The notes beneath the pieces were generated by a model. That model was not told the DNA's origin and did not search any database. It was given only the letters and a program-made list of their open reading frames with translations. Position numbers and translations under genes: made by a program. A DNA stretch of 38,095 bases from a virus. The stretch is from the IMG/VR virus record IMGVR_UViG_3300005841_000941, positions 1-38,095 of that record; one strand, written 5' to 3'. Positions 29,706 to 36,204 of the stretch are shown in pieces. Numbering within the stretch: position 1 is the stretch's first letter; every line of letters begins with the position of its first letter.

Positions 29706-30257
29706 ATGTCCCTTCGCTCAGAGGAGCGCGAGCTGCGCTCCGAACACCGCAAGCTGCTCAAGCGCCGCCGGAAGGCCTACGAGGCGAAGCACTTCTCCCT
29801 CGCCACCCGGCTCGGCCTCAAGGCCCGTCGCGCCAAGCAGAAGGTCCAGAGCGTCCACAAGCGGCGCGTCGGCACCTTCCGCGTGTCGATGCTCGACGGG
29901 CACCCCGCCGACATCGGCGATCAGGTCAAGCGCTTCATCGCCCTGGCCTACCGCTTCGCCGACGAGAAGGGCTACGCGGTCACCGTCACCGCGACCACGG
30001 ACGGCGGCCATGCCGTCAACTCTTGGCACTACCACGAGCCCCTTGGCTGGGCGGTCGATCTGATCTTCGCGACGGTCGCGCAGATGATCGAGTTCCAGGA
30101 GTGGGTCGACGAGCGCACTGAGAACGGAGCCGGCGACTGGCTGGAGCTGTTCGGGCCCGCGGGCTTCTACATCAAGAACGGCGTTCGGATCGCCGGTCAC
30201 TTCCCCGACCACGGCGACCACCTCCACGGCGCCCCGGACACGAGCTACCGACGATGA
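29706..30257 (+). CDS. M15-like peptidoglycan peptidase (endolysin candidate)
   Basis: A 183-aa protein with GAGGAGG 6 nt before ATG. The first 50 residues are very basic and helical (RSEHRKLLKRRRKAYEAK). The catalytic region shows the M15/D-Ala-D-Ala carboxypeptidase layout: a histidine-rich NSWHYHEPLGWAVDL segment (105-119) with His108/His110 and Asp118, and the terminal GDHLHGAP (170-177) with the HxH pair His172/His174. The first motif has three residues rather than two between His and Gly, a small deviation from SxHxxGxAxD. It probably cleaves the stem peptide during lysis. It overlaps the amidase gene by 4 nt. Confidence 0.75.
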   Translation: MSLRSEERELRSEHRKLLKRRRKAYEAKHFSLATRLGLKARRAKQKVQSVHKRRVGTFRVSMLDGHPADIGDQVKRFIALAYRFADEKGYAVTVTATTDGGHAVNSWHYHEPLGWAVDLIFATVAQMIEFQEWVDERTENGAGDWLELFGPAGFYIKNGVRIAGHFPDHGDHLHGAPDTSYRR

Positions 30258-30877
30258 AGCCCGAGGTCAAGCACAACGTCCGCAATCAGTCATCGCGCGA
30301 CGGCAAGCGCCCGCGCCTGATCGTCCTGCACACCACCGAGGGGCACAACCGGCCGGGGGTGGGCGACCTCAGCGACCTCGCCAACTTCTTCGATCGCGCT
30401 GATGTCGAAGCCAGCTCGCACGTCGCCAACGACGCCGAGGGCCACGACGCCCGGATGGTGCCCGACGATCGCAAGGCGTGGACCCAGTCGAGCTTCAACC
30501 CGGTCTGCCTGTCGATCGAGCAGATCGGGTTCGCTTCGACGAAGCGAGCGGAGTGGGCCAAGCAGGCGTCGCGCCAGCTCTACAACACCGCGGGCTGGAT
30601 CGCCTACTGGTCGGGCAAGCACGACATCCCGATCCGCCGTGGCATCGGTGTCGCTGGTGCAGCTGTGCGCTCAGGCGTGGTCTCGCACGCCCAGCTCGGC
30701 ATTGCCGGCGGCGGCCACGTCGACCCCGGCAGCGGCTACCCGTTCCGGTACGTCCTCCGGCTCGCCCGCCTGATCCGGCTTGAGGCGGAAGGCAAGAAGG
30801 GAACGCCTGCCTACGACAAGGCCCGCCGGAAGGTCAACCGCATTCGCAAGCACTACGGGCTCAAGCCCGTCAACTAG
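30254..30877 (+). CDS. N-acetylmuramoyl-L-alanine amidase (Amidase_2), endolysin
   Basis: A 207-aa zinc amidase that cuts between MurNAc and L-Ala. The core begins RLIVLHTTEGH (21-31, zinc ligand His26), followed by ASSHVANDAEG (53-63) and CLSIEQIGFAS (85-95). SHAQLGIAGGGHVDPGSGYP (144-163) supplies His145 and Asp157. The C-terminal 40 residues are basic (KKGTPAYDKARRKVNRIRKHYGLKPV) and may bind the wall. It overlaps the M15-like gene, so two cutters with different bond targets are made together. There is no signal peptide, which agrees with release through a holin. Confidence 0.92.
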   Translation: MKPEVKHNVRNQSSRDGKRPRLIVLHTTEGHNRPGVGDLSDLANFFDRADVEASSHVANDAEGHDARMVPDDRKAWTQSSFNPVCLSIEQIGFASTKRAEWAKQASRQLYNTAGWIAYWSGKHDIPIRRGIGVAGAAVRSGVVSHAQLGIAGGGHVDPGSGYPFRYVLRLARLIRLEAEGKKGTPAYDKARRKVNRIRKHYGLKPVN

Positions 30878-30887
30878 GAGGATTCCC

Positions 30888-31082
30888 ATGCTCGAGAGAG
30901 TGAAGCCGCTGATCCCTGTCCCGAAGGTGCTCGTCCCGGCTGTCGCTGGCCTGGTCGCCATTGCCGCCCGGTGGGTAGCGACTGGCGAGTTCGACCGCGA
31001 AGAGCTCGGCCTGGTCGTCGCTGTCGCCGGCTATGCCGCCATCGGCTGGTCGACGCCAGAAGGATCGACCGGCGTCAAGTAG
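30888..31082 (+). CDS. Holin candidate, 64 aa
   Basis: ATG 30888 with AGGAGG 6 nt upstream; the frame is open upstream only through the amidase gene. Two hydrophobic stretches (VPKVLVPAVAGLVAIAARWV and LGLVVAVAGYAAIGW) are separated by a charged turn (ATGEFDREE), with a polar C-terminus. Size, two spans and position right after the endolysins fit a small class II holin, although sequence families of holins are too diverse for a firm match. Confidence 0.6.
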   Translation: MLERVKPLIPVPKVLVPAVAGLVAIAARWVATGEFDREELGLVVAVAGYAAIGWSTPEGSTGVK

Positions 31083-31381
31083 TGCAGCGCGATCTCGGCC
31101 TCGAGTCCGACCTGCTCGATCGAGTCCGCGGACCCGACGAGTTTGGGGCGATCGTCCTCGCGCGCCTCGACGCCTACGAGGCGAAGCACGGCAACACCGG
31201 CTGGGACCGCCCTGTCGACGAGCTGCTGGCTGAGATGGAGGAGGAGGCTGCCGACATTGCTGGCTGGGCGATGGGCGCCGCTCGTCAGCTCGACGCCGTA
31301 CAGCGGCACCGCCTCGTCGTCGCGATGTCGCTCGGCGCTGCCGCTTGGCGCGAGATCCGCGAGCTGAGGGACCAGCTCTGA
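31082..31381 (+). CDS. Hypothetical helical protein, 99 aa
   Basis: GTG 31082 shares a base with the holin TAG. The protein is acidic and helical throughout (LGLESDLLDRVRGPDEFGAIVLARLDAYEAK, ELLAEMEEEAADIAGWAMGAARQ, LVVAMSLGAAAWREIRELRDQL) with no membrane segment. It is placed between the holin candidate and the Rpf-domain gene. It resembles cytoplasmic actinophage lysis-operon proteins only in location. Function is unknown. Confidence 0.6.
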   Translation: MQRDLGLESDLLDRVRGPDEFGAIVLARLDAYEAKHGNTGWDRPVDELLAEMEEEAADIAGWAMGAARQLDAVQRHRLVVAMSLGAAAWREIRELRDQL

Positions 31382-31440
31382 CCTTCCGCATCAAGCCCGC
31401 CCGGCTTTGCCGGATCTGTCGGGCCGCCCTGTAGTCCAAC

Positions 31441-31454
31441 AGGAGGTCTCCATC
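31441..31454 (+). promoter_or_regulatory. Strong ribosome site facing an ATC codon
   Basis: AGGAGG at 31441-31446 is followed after 5 nt (TCTCC) by ATC at 31452-31454, in frame with the Rpf-domain protein. No ATG, GTG or TTG is available at a usable distance. See the next feature. Confidence 0.5.
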
Positions 31455-32030
31455 AGACGTGTCGCCCTACTCATAGGAGGGGCGCTCGCCGCGCTCGTGC
31501 TGCTGTCGTCGAGCCCGTCGACCGCCCTGCGACCGAGCACCACCATCAACCCCTGCATCCTCTACAGCGACTCCCCGGCCTCGGTGAAGCAGTTCATCGG
31601 CCAGGTCTGGGACGAGTCTCGTTGGCGCCGCGGTGACCCGCCGGCCAGGACGATCGCAGCCTGGAGGCTGAAGCTCCATTGCCTCCCCCCCGGCTGGCAG
31701 AAGAAGCTCAAGCAGCGATGGCGGGACCTGCAGGGAGAGTTCTTCGACCATCGGAAGGCCAAGCGCGCTGCAGCCGCCTACCGCGCCGCGACCACCCCAC
31801 CGGGGGCAGCCGTCCTCGCCGCCATCCGAGAGTGCGAGTCCGGCGGCGACTACTCGATCAACACCGGCAACGGCTTCTACGGCGCCTACCAGTTCACGCT
31901 CTCGACCTGGCGGTCGGTCGGCGGCGCTGGCTACCCGCACGAAGCGCCACCGCACGAGCAGGACGAACGGGCGGCGCGGCTGTACCGAGAAGCCGGTCCC
32001 TCACCCTGGCCCGTCTGCGGCTACCAATAG
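31452..32030 (+). CDS. Rpf/transglycosylase-domain secreted protein
   Basis: A roughly 192-aa protein with a signal peptide (RRVALLIGGALAALVLLSSSPSTA), a Cys-containing middle (NPCILYSDSPASVKQFIGQVWDESRW and RLKLHCLPPGWQKKLKQRW), and a C-terminal resuscitation-promoting-factor type domain. The last begins AAIRECESGGDYSINTGNGFYGAYQFTLSTWRSVGG, with the catalytic Glu in RECESGG, and ends PWPVCGY. Rpf domains cleave peptidoglycan glycan strands and are characteristic of Actinomycetota. The start is uncertain: TTG 31407 has no ribosome site, while ATC 31452 has an ideal one. A terminator follows. Confidence 0.8.
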   Translation: MRRVALLIGGALAALVLLSSSPSTALRPSTTINPCILYSDSPASVKQFIGQVWDESRWRRGDPPARTIAAWRLKLHCLPPGWQKKLKQRWRDLQGEFFDHRKAKRAAAAYRAATTPPGAAVLAAIRECESGGDYSINTGNGFYGAYQFTLSTWRSVGGAGYPHEAPPHEQDERAARLYREAGPSPWPVCGYQ

Positions 32031-32041
32031 CCCCGCCTTAC

Positions 32042-32080
32042 AAGGAGTCCTTCGGCACATCGCCGGGGGGCTCCTTTTTT
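32042..32080 (+). terminator. Intrinsic terminator ending the lysis operon
   Basis: AAGGAGTCC (32042-32050) pairs with GGGCTCCTT (32068-32076, one G-T pair), with an inner CGGC/GCCG stem, and the stem runs into T6 (32075-32080). It lies 12 nt after the Rpf-domain stop, as expected for a rho-independent terminator. Confidence 0.85.
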
Positions 32081-32098
32081 GTTGCCCGGCCGAGATAC

Positions 32099-32129
32099 AA
32101 CGTGATTGGTTCTAGACGCTATTGGCTCT
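32099..32129. promoter_or_regulatory. Two direct 15-bp boxes upstream of the XRE gene
   Basis: AACGTGATTGGTTCT (32099-32113) and GACGCTATTGGCTCT (32115-32129) share the core ATTGGYTCT, with starts 16 bp apart. A third copy in the opposite orientation lies at 32417-32431. They probably form the operator of the adjacent XRE protein. Confidence 0.55.
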
Positions 32130-32149
32130 GCTCTGAATGATCGGCGGCC

Positions 32150-32362
32150 GTGGAGGAGCCGAAGAAGATCGTGGGCGCCAACGTTAGGGCCCAGCGCAAG
32201 GATCGCGACTGGACGCAGGAGCGTCTAGCCATCGAGGCAGGGATGCACCTCAACGAGGTCGGCAGGGTCGAGCGCGGCGTGCGAGATATGCAGGTCTCGA
32301 CCGTCGCCAAGCTCGCCAAGGCGCTCGGCATCCCCGCGATGGAGCTGCTGCGCGGCATCTGA
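32150..32362 (+). CDS. XRE-family transcriptional regulator, 70 aa
   Basis: A single-domain helix-turn-helix protein: IVGANVRAQRKDRDWTQERLAIEAGMHLNEVGRVERGVRDMQVSTVAKLAKALGI is a full XRE/Cro-type fold. GTG start at 32150; no good ribosome site is visible (GGCGGCC only), so the start is chosen by fold length. The small size suggests a Cro-like or autoregulatory role. The gene lies between copies of a repeated box and could repress both its own promoter and that of the winged-helix gene downstream. It is one of two XRE proteins in the regulatory region. Confidence 0.88.
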   Translation: MEEPKKIVGANVRAQRKDRDWTQERLAIEAGMHLNEVGRVERGVRDMQVSTVAKLAKALGIPAMELLRGI

Positions 32363-32416
32363 CCAGCGCCACCTTGGGCGGCGTCTGCCTCCTCCTGCCT
32401 CGGGCCGTTCCGAGAT

Positions 32417-32446
32417 AGAGCCAATAACGTTTCATTTCCCTATACT
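32417..32446 (+). promoter_or_regulatory. Third box and candidate promoter for the winged-helix gene
   Basis: AGAGCCAATAACGTT (32417-32431) is the reverse complement of the box (AACGTTATTGGCTCT). A TATACT -10-like hexamer lies at 32441-32446, putting the box over the expected -35 region, so repressor binding would block the promoter. Confidence 0.45.
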
Positions 32447-32481
32447 CGCCCGCGACCGCTCAACTATTGGAGAGCATTAGC

Positions 32482-32730
32482 GTGTACAGCGATAAGGGGC
32501 AGAAGGGGCACTCAGCACTGGGCGACGCAGCGCGTCGACACAGGACTCGGCTGGCGATCCTGGCCCTCCTTGCTCGACGGGGACGCCGGCCGATGTCGTC
32601 CGAGCTGATCCGCCGCGAGCTGCCGGGCCGACCCCGCCCTGAGCTTGTCCGCTACCACCTCAAAGTCCTCTCCGCCATCGCGCTCGTCGTCAGCACCGGG
32701 GGCCCCGACCCCCTGTACGAGCTGGGTTAA
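32482..32730 (+). CDS. Small winged-helix (ArsR-like) protein, 82 aa
   Basis: Start GTG 32482 with GGAGAG 8 nt upstream; a TTG at 32467 is in frame but lies on that site. After a charged N-terminus it has RHRTRLAILALLARRGRRPMSSELIRREL, then RPELVRYHLKVLSAIALVVSTGG and PDPLYELG, the HTH and wing of an ArsR-like winged helix. No metal-binding Cys are present. It is likely controlled by the XRE boxes upstream and could be an accessory regulator of the lysogenic switch or an excision control protein. Confidence 0.7.
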   Translation: MYSDKGQKGHSALGDAARRHRTRLAILALLARRGRRPMSSELIRRELPGRPRPELVRYHLKVLSAIALVVSTGGPDPLYELG

Positions 32731-32743
32731 ACACCCCCCTCTC

Positions 32744-32782
32744 CCGCCAGGTCCCCGTCCGCTCGAGCGGGGCGCTTGGCGG
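32744..32782 (+). terminator. Hairpin after the winged-helix gene
   Basis: CCGCCA (32744-32749) with TGGCGG (32777-32782) encloses CCCCG (32753-32757)/CGGGG (32768-32772). It lies soon after the winged-helix stop. There is no T-run, so termination is uncertain. Confidence 0.4.
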
Positions 32783-32877
32783 TGGGGCGAAGAGACCCGA
32801 CCGCTCCGTTGAGTTCGTCGAAAACCTTTGCGAACTCGCCGGGTTATGGGGATGGGGAGCGCCAGGAAAACGCTCCC

Positions 32878-33078
32878 GTGAACCCCGCCGCGAAGAAGCC
32901 CATGCCGCGCCTGCGGCAGATCCGCGAGCAAAAGCGCCGCGCCGAGGCGCTCAACCCCGAGCGCGACGTGAGGATCATGGAGGCCTTAGAGGAAGGATTC
33001 ACCGAAAGGCAGGTCGCCGTCGCTGCGGGCCTGTCGCCTGGGCGGATCAGCCAGATCAAGAAAGCGCTTAGCGGCTAA
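32878..33078 (+). CDS. Small HTH protein (Hin/resolvase-type HTH), 66 aa
   Basis: The start is taken at GTG 32878 with AGGA 12 nt upstream; the frame is open to 32776 but that part is unlike protein. The N-terminal half is basic (KKPMPRLRQIREQKRRAEALN). The C-terminal half, ERDVRIMEALEEGFTERQVAVAAGLSPGRISQIKKALSG, is a compact helix-turn-helix. Its stop codon lies inside a perfect palindrome (33064-33082). It may act as a DNA-binding accessory factor, for example a recombination directionality factor, though this is speculative. Confidence 0.55.
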   Translation: MNPAAKKPMPRLRQIREQKRRAEALNPERDVRIMEALEEGFTERQVAVAAGLSPGRISQIKKALSG

Positions 33079-33082
33079 GCGC
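33064..33082. repeat. Perfect 9-bp palindrome at the end of the HTH gene
   Basis: GCGCTTAGC-G-GCTAAGCGC (33064-33082) overlaps the last codons and the TAA of the small HTH gene. It could be an RNA hairpin (8-bp stem, CGG loop) or a protein-binding site. No T-run follows. Confidence 0.5.
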
Positions 33083-33138
33083 CAATTCCCCCTAAAAGTG
33101 GGTAGTCCGGGTAATCGGCATGTAGGGTCCCCCGACTT

Positions 33139-33405
33139 ATGGACGGGACACCACTGACCACTCCAGGGATTTCATCTGCCAAAGCCGGGGTAAAGGAACC
33201 GACCGACGAGGGGGCGGCGGTCGACCGCGAACGCCAAATGCTGATCGCCTGCACCTCGCTCTTCGCTCTTCGGGATATGGACCCGGCGGCCGAGCCGCCC
33301 GAGTTCAGGCGAGCCCGGATTGAGCTTCGTCGGCGTCTTCGTCATCGGGGAGCAGACGGTCCAGGTCAACCTCCGCCTCGGCCTCATCTTCGGGTCGTGA
33401 AGTAG
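33139..33405 (+). CDS. Hypothetical protein, 88 aa, convergent with the repressor
   Basis: ATG 33139, weak ribosome site. The helical part RERQMLIACTSLFALRDMDPAAEPPEFRRARIELRRRLR looks protein-like. The last 30 residues lie on DNA coding for the repressor tail on the other strand and are Pro/Arg-rich, so the true product may be fortuitously extended. The convergent overlap is 101 bp. Confidence is modest. Confidence 0.35.
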   Translation: MDGTPLTTPGISSAKAGVKEPTDEGAAVDRERQMLIACTSLFALRDMDPAAEPPEFRRARIELRRRLRHRGADGPGQPPPRPHLRVVK

Positions 33406-33832
33406 GCGGCGCCTCGGACTGCGCCCGGCGCATTGCAATCGCCAGCACCTCCTTGGCGATGGCATCCCACGTCAGCTCGACCCCTTGGGCCTGTAGAGAC
33501 TCGCGCGCCTCCTCGTCCAGCTCGGTGAGGAGGTCGCGGTGCTCGCCGGGATCGGCTGGCCGGCGTTCCTCTTCACCCCACGGCGCGAGGAAGAACCCGA
33601 TCCATGCCCCGGTCGCTTTCGCCACCTCGAGCCGCAGCCTAGCCCGCCTCTCAGGCGTCTTCCCGATGGCGCTGGCGTCGCCCTTCTCGATCCGCTCGAC
33701 GGTGCTCACGCTGCGCCCGATCGCCGCCGCCAGCTCCTTTTGCATCATGCCCGCCCAGGCCCTCGCCGCTCGAATGCGAGCGGCCATCTCCTGCGGATCG
33801 TCGGGGTGCCTGTAGGTGCGGGGCTTCTCCAT
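33305..33832 (-). CDS. XRE-family prophage repressor, 175 aa
   Basis: The N-terminal HTH is clear: EMAARIRAARAWAGMMQKELAAAIGRSVSTVERIEKGDA (about 15-53), followed by a short RRARLRLEVAKATG segment and a C-terminal half (about 85-175) that is acidic and helical (LLTELDEEARESLQAQGVELTWDAIAKEVLAIAMRR, then an Asp/Glu-rich end). No LexA-type Ser/Lys protease motif is seen, so induction may be by another route such as a partner protein. It is divergent from the early operon, with the operator array between them, which supports a lysogeny-repressor role. Confidence 0.85.
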   Translation of the reverse strand: MEKPRTYRHPDDPQEMAARIRAARAWAGMMQKELAAAIGRSVSTVERIEKGDASAIGKTPERRARLRLEVAKATGAWIGFFLAPWGEEERRPADPGEHRDLLTELDEEARESLQAQGVELTWDAIAKEVLAIAMRRAQSEAPPTSRPEDEAEAEVDLDRLLPDDEDADEAQSGLA

Positions 33833-33833
33833 T

Positions 33834-33960
33834 GGCTCAGCCTACTTCTGCAGAAAACGGCTCGGCCCTCTCGGAATTGAGGGCTGAAACAGATATTGCA
33901 GGTTCAGCCCTTTCTTGGTAGCTTGGCCTTCAATCGGTTGACGGCTCAGCCTTCAATCGA
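33834..33960. promoter_or_regulatory. Operator array between repressor and early operon
   Basis: About six related sequences of consensus GGYTCAGCCYTC: 33834-33845, 33859-33870, 33877-33888 (inverted), 33901-33912, 33921-33933 and 33943-33954. GGGCTGAA (33881-33888) and TTCAGCCC (33903-33910) form a perfect 8-bp inverted repeat. GCCTTCAATCG occurs twice (33926-33936, 33949-33959), 23 bp apart. A TTGACG -35-like hexamer at 33938-33943 lies within the array, but its -10 partner is unclear. This is probably where the minus-strand XRE repressor binds. Confidence 0.6.
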
Positions 33961-34009
33961 CTTCTGAAGATCGACTAGGCGCCTTACCAGCGCCGAGAAG
34001 GGGAGCAAA

Positions 34010-34438
34010 ATGGAGGCAGCAACATCACCGCCGCGGGGGGAGCCAACGACCCCGATCACGGCGCTTGAGATCCCGGCAGAGTTCGTGGCCCGGTTCCGCC
34101 GATTGGTTCTTGGCGTCATCGCCGCCGACGCAGACTTGCTGGAGACGATGATCCTCCCTGGCGCCAACCAGCAAGGGAGCCTCGACCCAGACGACTGCCG
34201 CGAGGCGCTGAGGAAGATCGACCGCGTCGCCGCTGTGGTCGAGCAGATTGGCTGGGTGCCTGCCGATCACGAGAAGAAGTCAACGGTGTCGGCGCCCGTC
34301 CACGTTCTTACGTACACCGTGAGGGAGATCGCCCGCGTCACCTCAGAGATCGCCGCCGGCGAAGGCGAGCGGCTCGGGTTCGCCCAATGGCTAACAGAGC
34401 AAATGGGGCGGTTCGGGGTGGGGGTGGAGGCCCGATGA
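34010..34438 (+). CDS. Early-operon hypothetical protein, 142 aa
   Basis: ATG 34010 with AAGGGGAG 5 nt upstream. A disordered N-terminus (PPRGEPTTPITALEI) precedes a helical body (AEFVARFRRLVLGVIAADADLLETMILPG, DPDDCREALRKIDRVAAVVEQIGW, VREIARVTSEIAAGEGERLGFAQWLTEQM). No Cys cluster or membrane span is present. It is the first gene after the operator array and so probably the first transcribed on derepression. No family is recognised. Confidence 0.7.
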   Translation: MEAATSPPRGEPTTPITALEIPAEFVARFRRLVLGVIAADADLLETMILPGANQQGSLDPDDCREALRKIDRVAAVVEQIGWVPADHEKKSTVSAPVHVLTYTVREIARVTSEIAAGEGERLGFAQWLTEQMGRFGVGVEAR

Positions 34439-34764
34439 GTGCAGCTACTGGCACAGAGCGGGCCACCCTGGCAGTCCGCACCTATGAAGCCCTCCGAGGC
34501 GAAGAGTCGCCCTGGAAGGACTTCATCGGCATGGAGGAGCTACCACCGGAGGCGATCAGCGACCAGCGCGGCGAGCACGCCTGCGACATCGACACCGGCC
34601 ATTTGGTGACCTGGGCCTTCCTCTACGGCGCGGCCTTCACGCTCGTCAAGACGGAAGACCCACTGACCTGTGACGAGCAGGCGAAGGAGTGGGCGCGCGA
34701 GGCCGCCAACCAGGCGAGCCGCTGGCACATGACGGTCGGCGGTCGTCCAAGGGGTGAGTGCTGA
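34435..34764 (+). CDS. Early-operon hypothetical protein, 109 aa
   Basis: ATG 34435 overlaps the previous stop (ATGA). The longer frame from 34387 lies inside the previous gene. It is acidic and soluble, with ATLAVRTYEALRGEESPWKDFIGMEEL, a DTGHLVTWAFLYGAAFTLVKTED region and a C-terminal helix (EQAKEWAREAANQASRWH). Two Cys are present but no knuckle. It is coupled with genes on both sides. No function is recognised. Confidence 0.65.
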   Translation: MSAATGTERATLAVRTYEALRGEESPWKDFIGMEELPPEAISDQRGEHACDIDTGHLVTWAFLYGAAFTLVKTEDPLTCDEQAKEWAREAANQASRWHMTVGGRPRGEC

Positions 34765-35207
34765 TGGCGGCGCTGAAGATGCCAGCGGAGCACGCCGACC
34801 TCATCGTCCAATGCCTCGTCTTCCAGTGGCAGAACCGCCTCGAAGAGCTCCGCGACGCCGACGCCGACGCCCTTCTCCTTCTCGCCGAGCAACTGTCGGG
34901 AGAGGCGCCGCTGATCCGCGGCCTACGGGATCGTCGGGAAGTGACCGACCTGGAGCGAGTACGGGAGGTCGCCAAGGAGCACATGGACAACATGCAGCAC
35001 AGCGTCGGCTACGAACATACCTGCCTTCTCCGGGTGCAGGCCGGAGACAGCGACTACTACGCCGCCGGGCAGACGCAGGCCGACGCTGAAAAGGCGACGC
35101 TCGCTGCGATCGAGCACAACGGCCGGGAAGCGTTGCTGGCGCGGGAGGTCTTTGAGGCCATCCGTGACGGGAACGACGAGGTTGTGTCAACGGGAGGTCG
35201 GTCCTAA
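34764..35207 (+). CDS. Early-operon hypothetical protein, 147 aa
   Basis: ATG 34764 shares a base with the previous TGA and has AAGGGG 9 nt upstream; a GTG at 34758 is possible. It is helical in the first half (ADLIVQCLVFQWQNRLEELRDADADALLLLAEQL). The second half alternates strands and helix (HTCLLRVQAGDSDYYAAGQTQADAEKATLAAIEHNGREALLAREVFEAI). It shares the acidic and helical character of its neighbours. No family is recognised. Confidence 0.65.
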   Translation: MAALKMPAEHADLIVQCLVFQWQNRLEELRDADADALLLLAEQLSGEAPLIRGLRDRREVTDLERVREVAKEHMDNMQHSVGYEHTCLLRVQAGDSDYYAAGQTQADAEKATLAAIEHNGREALLAREVFEAIRDGNDEVVSTGGRS

Positions 35208-35860
35208 TGGCTGGTTTCAGGAAGTCGGCAGAGTTCGAAGAGGCGGTTGATGTACTGGTAGCGGTTTCGGGGATCGACAGCCTTCGCGGCGGCTACATGG
35301 TCTTTGACTCCGACCTGAAGAACGGTCGCTGGTACGAGGACGAAGACGGCGTGGTCAACAAGTCGCCCGCCCATCATCACGCCAGAGTTCCGGTCGACGG
35401 GGAAGGCGACGAGGGTTCCAGAAAGTACGCCGCCGCCGAGCTGGTCGCCGGTCTCGCTTGGTCGCTGGAGACCTTGCCGGTAATGCTCGCTGTCACCGCA
35501 GGGCACGAGAACGAGCACATCTACCAGCGCGGCTTCGACAGCGCCATGTACCACCTCTTCGGCGGTGAGCGGGAGGCTGACCCCAGCCCGTCGCAACCCG
35601 CCGACCAACGCACCGACAGCGAGCCGCTGCAGGAAGTGACCCTTGCGGAGATCGTCGTTGAGCGGGCGCGGATCAACACGCTCTGGGACCGCGCCGAGGC
35701 CCTGCACGAGGCCGAGGACGGCGACGAGCGGGACGAGGTCGTGCAGGAGGCCCGCGACGCGACGATCGACCTCCAGCACAAGGTGCTCCTCGCGATTGAG
35801 GAGGGCCGGGTTGATCCAGTGGCCGCAGCGAAGGCGGCTACGGGGAAGGAGACGCTCTGA
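35207..35860 (+). CDS. Early-operon hypothetical protein, 217 aa
   Basis: ATG 35207 shares a base with the previous TAA. The first 125 residues contain FEEAVDVLVAVSGIDSLRGGYMVFDSDL and a His-rich segment (SPAHHHARV) followed by LVAGLAWSLETLPVMLAVTAGHENEHIYQRGFD, where HENEH could suggest a metal site but is not a known motif. A Pro/Ser/Gln linker (about 130-145) leads to a helical C-terminus (LAEIVVERARINTLWDRAEALHEAEDGDERDEVVQEARDATIDLQHKVLL). No function is recognised. Confidence 0.65.
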   Translation: MAGFRKSAEFEEAVDVLVAVSGIDSLRGGYMVFDSDLKNGRWYEDEDGVVNKSPAHHHARVPVDGEGDEGSRKYAAAELVAGLAWSLETLPVMLAVTAGHENEHIYQRGFDSAMYHLFGGEREADPSPSQPADQRTDSEPLQEVTLAEIVVERARINTLWDRAEALHEAEDGDERDEVVQEARDATIDLQHKVLLAIEEGRVDPVAAAKAATGKETL

Positions 35861-36204
35861 TGTCGGTGCAGAAGCGCGAACAGACGGTTGACCTCTACCA
35901 GTGCGCAATCGCGATTGCCTTCGGCCACGACGGAGCGCAGATGGCGTCCGAGACGGGTGCCGCGGGCAGCGTCGAGGCGATCGACGACGAGCTGACAGAG
36001 CGCGACAAGCGGATGCTCGCCATCGGCACCTTGGGCGGGGCGGCGGCGGCTATCGCCAGGGCCCGCTACCCGTTCGAGGACACGGGCTACACGCTCGAAC
36101 GGGCCGACCTCGTTATGGACCACGCCCGTGAGCGCAGCACCCTCGACCGCGAGCGACGGCCGATATTCGCTGAGGTCGCGAAGGAGGAGGTCGCTGCGCC
36201 ATGA
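35860..36204 (+). CDS. Early-operon hypothetical protein, 114 aa
   Basis: ATG 35860 overlaps the previous stop (TGATG). It is mostly helical (DLYQCAIAIAFGHDGAQMASETGAAG; DDELTERDKRMLAIGTLGGAAAAIARARYPF; TLERADLVMDHARERSTLDRERRPIFAEVAKEEV). This is the last well-formed gene before the convergent integrase, 33 nt away. Function unknown. Confidence 0.6.
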   Translation: MSVQKREQTVDLYQCAIAIAFGHDGAQMASETGAAGSVEAIDDELTERDKRMLAIGTLGGAAAAIARARYPFEDTGYTLERADLVMDHARERSTLDRERRPIFAEVAKEEVAAP

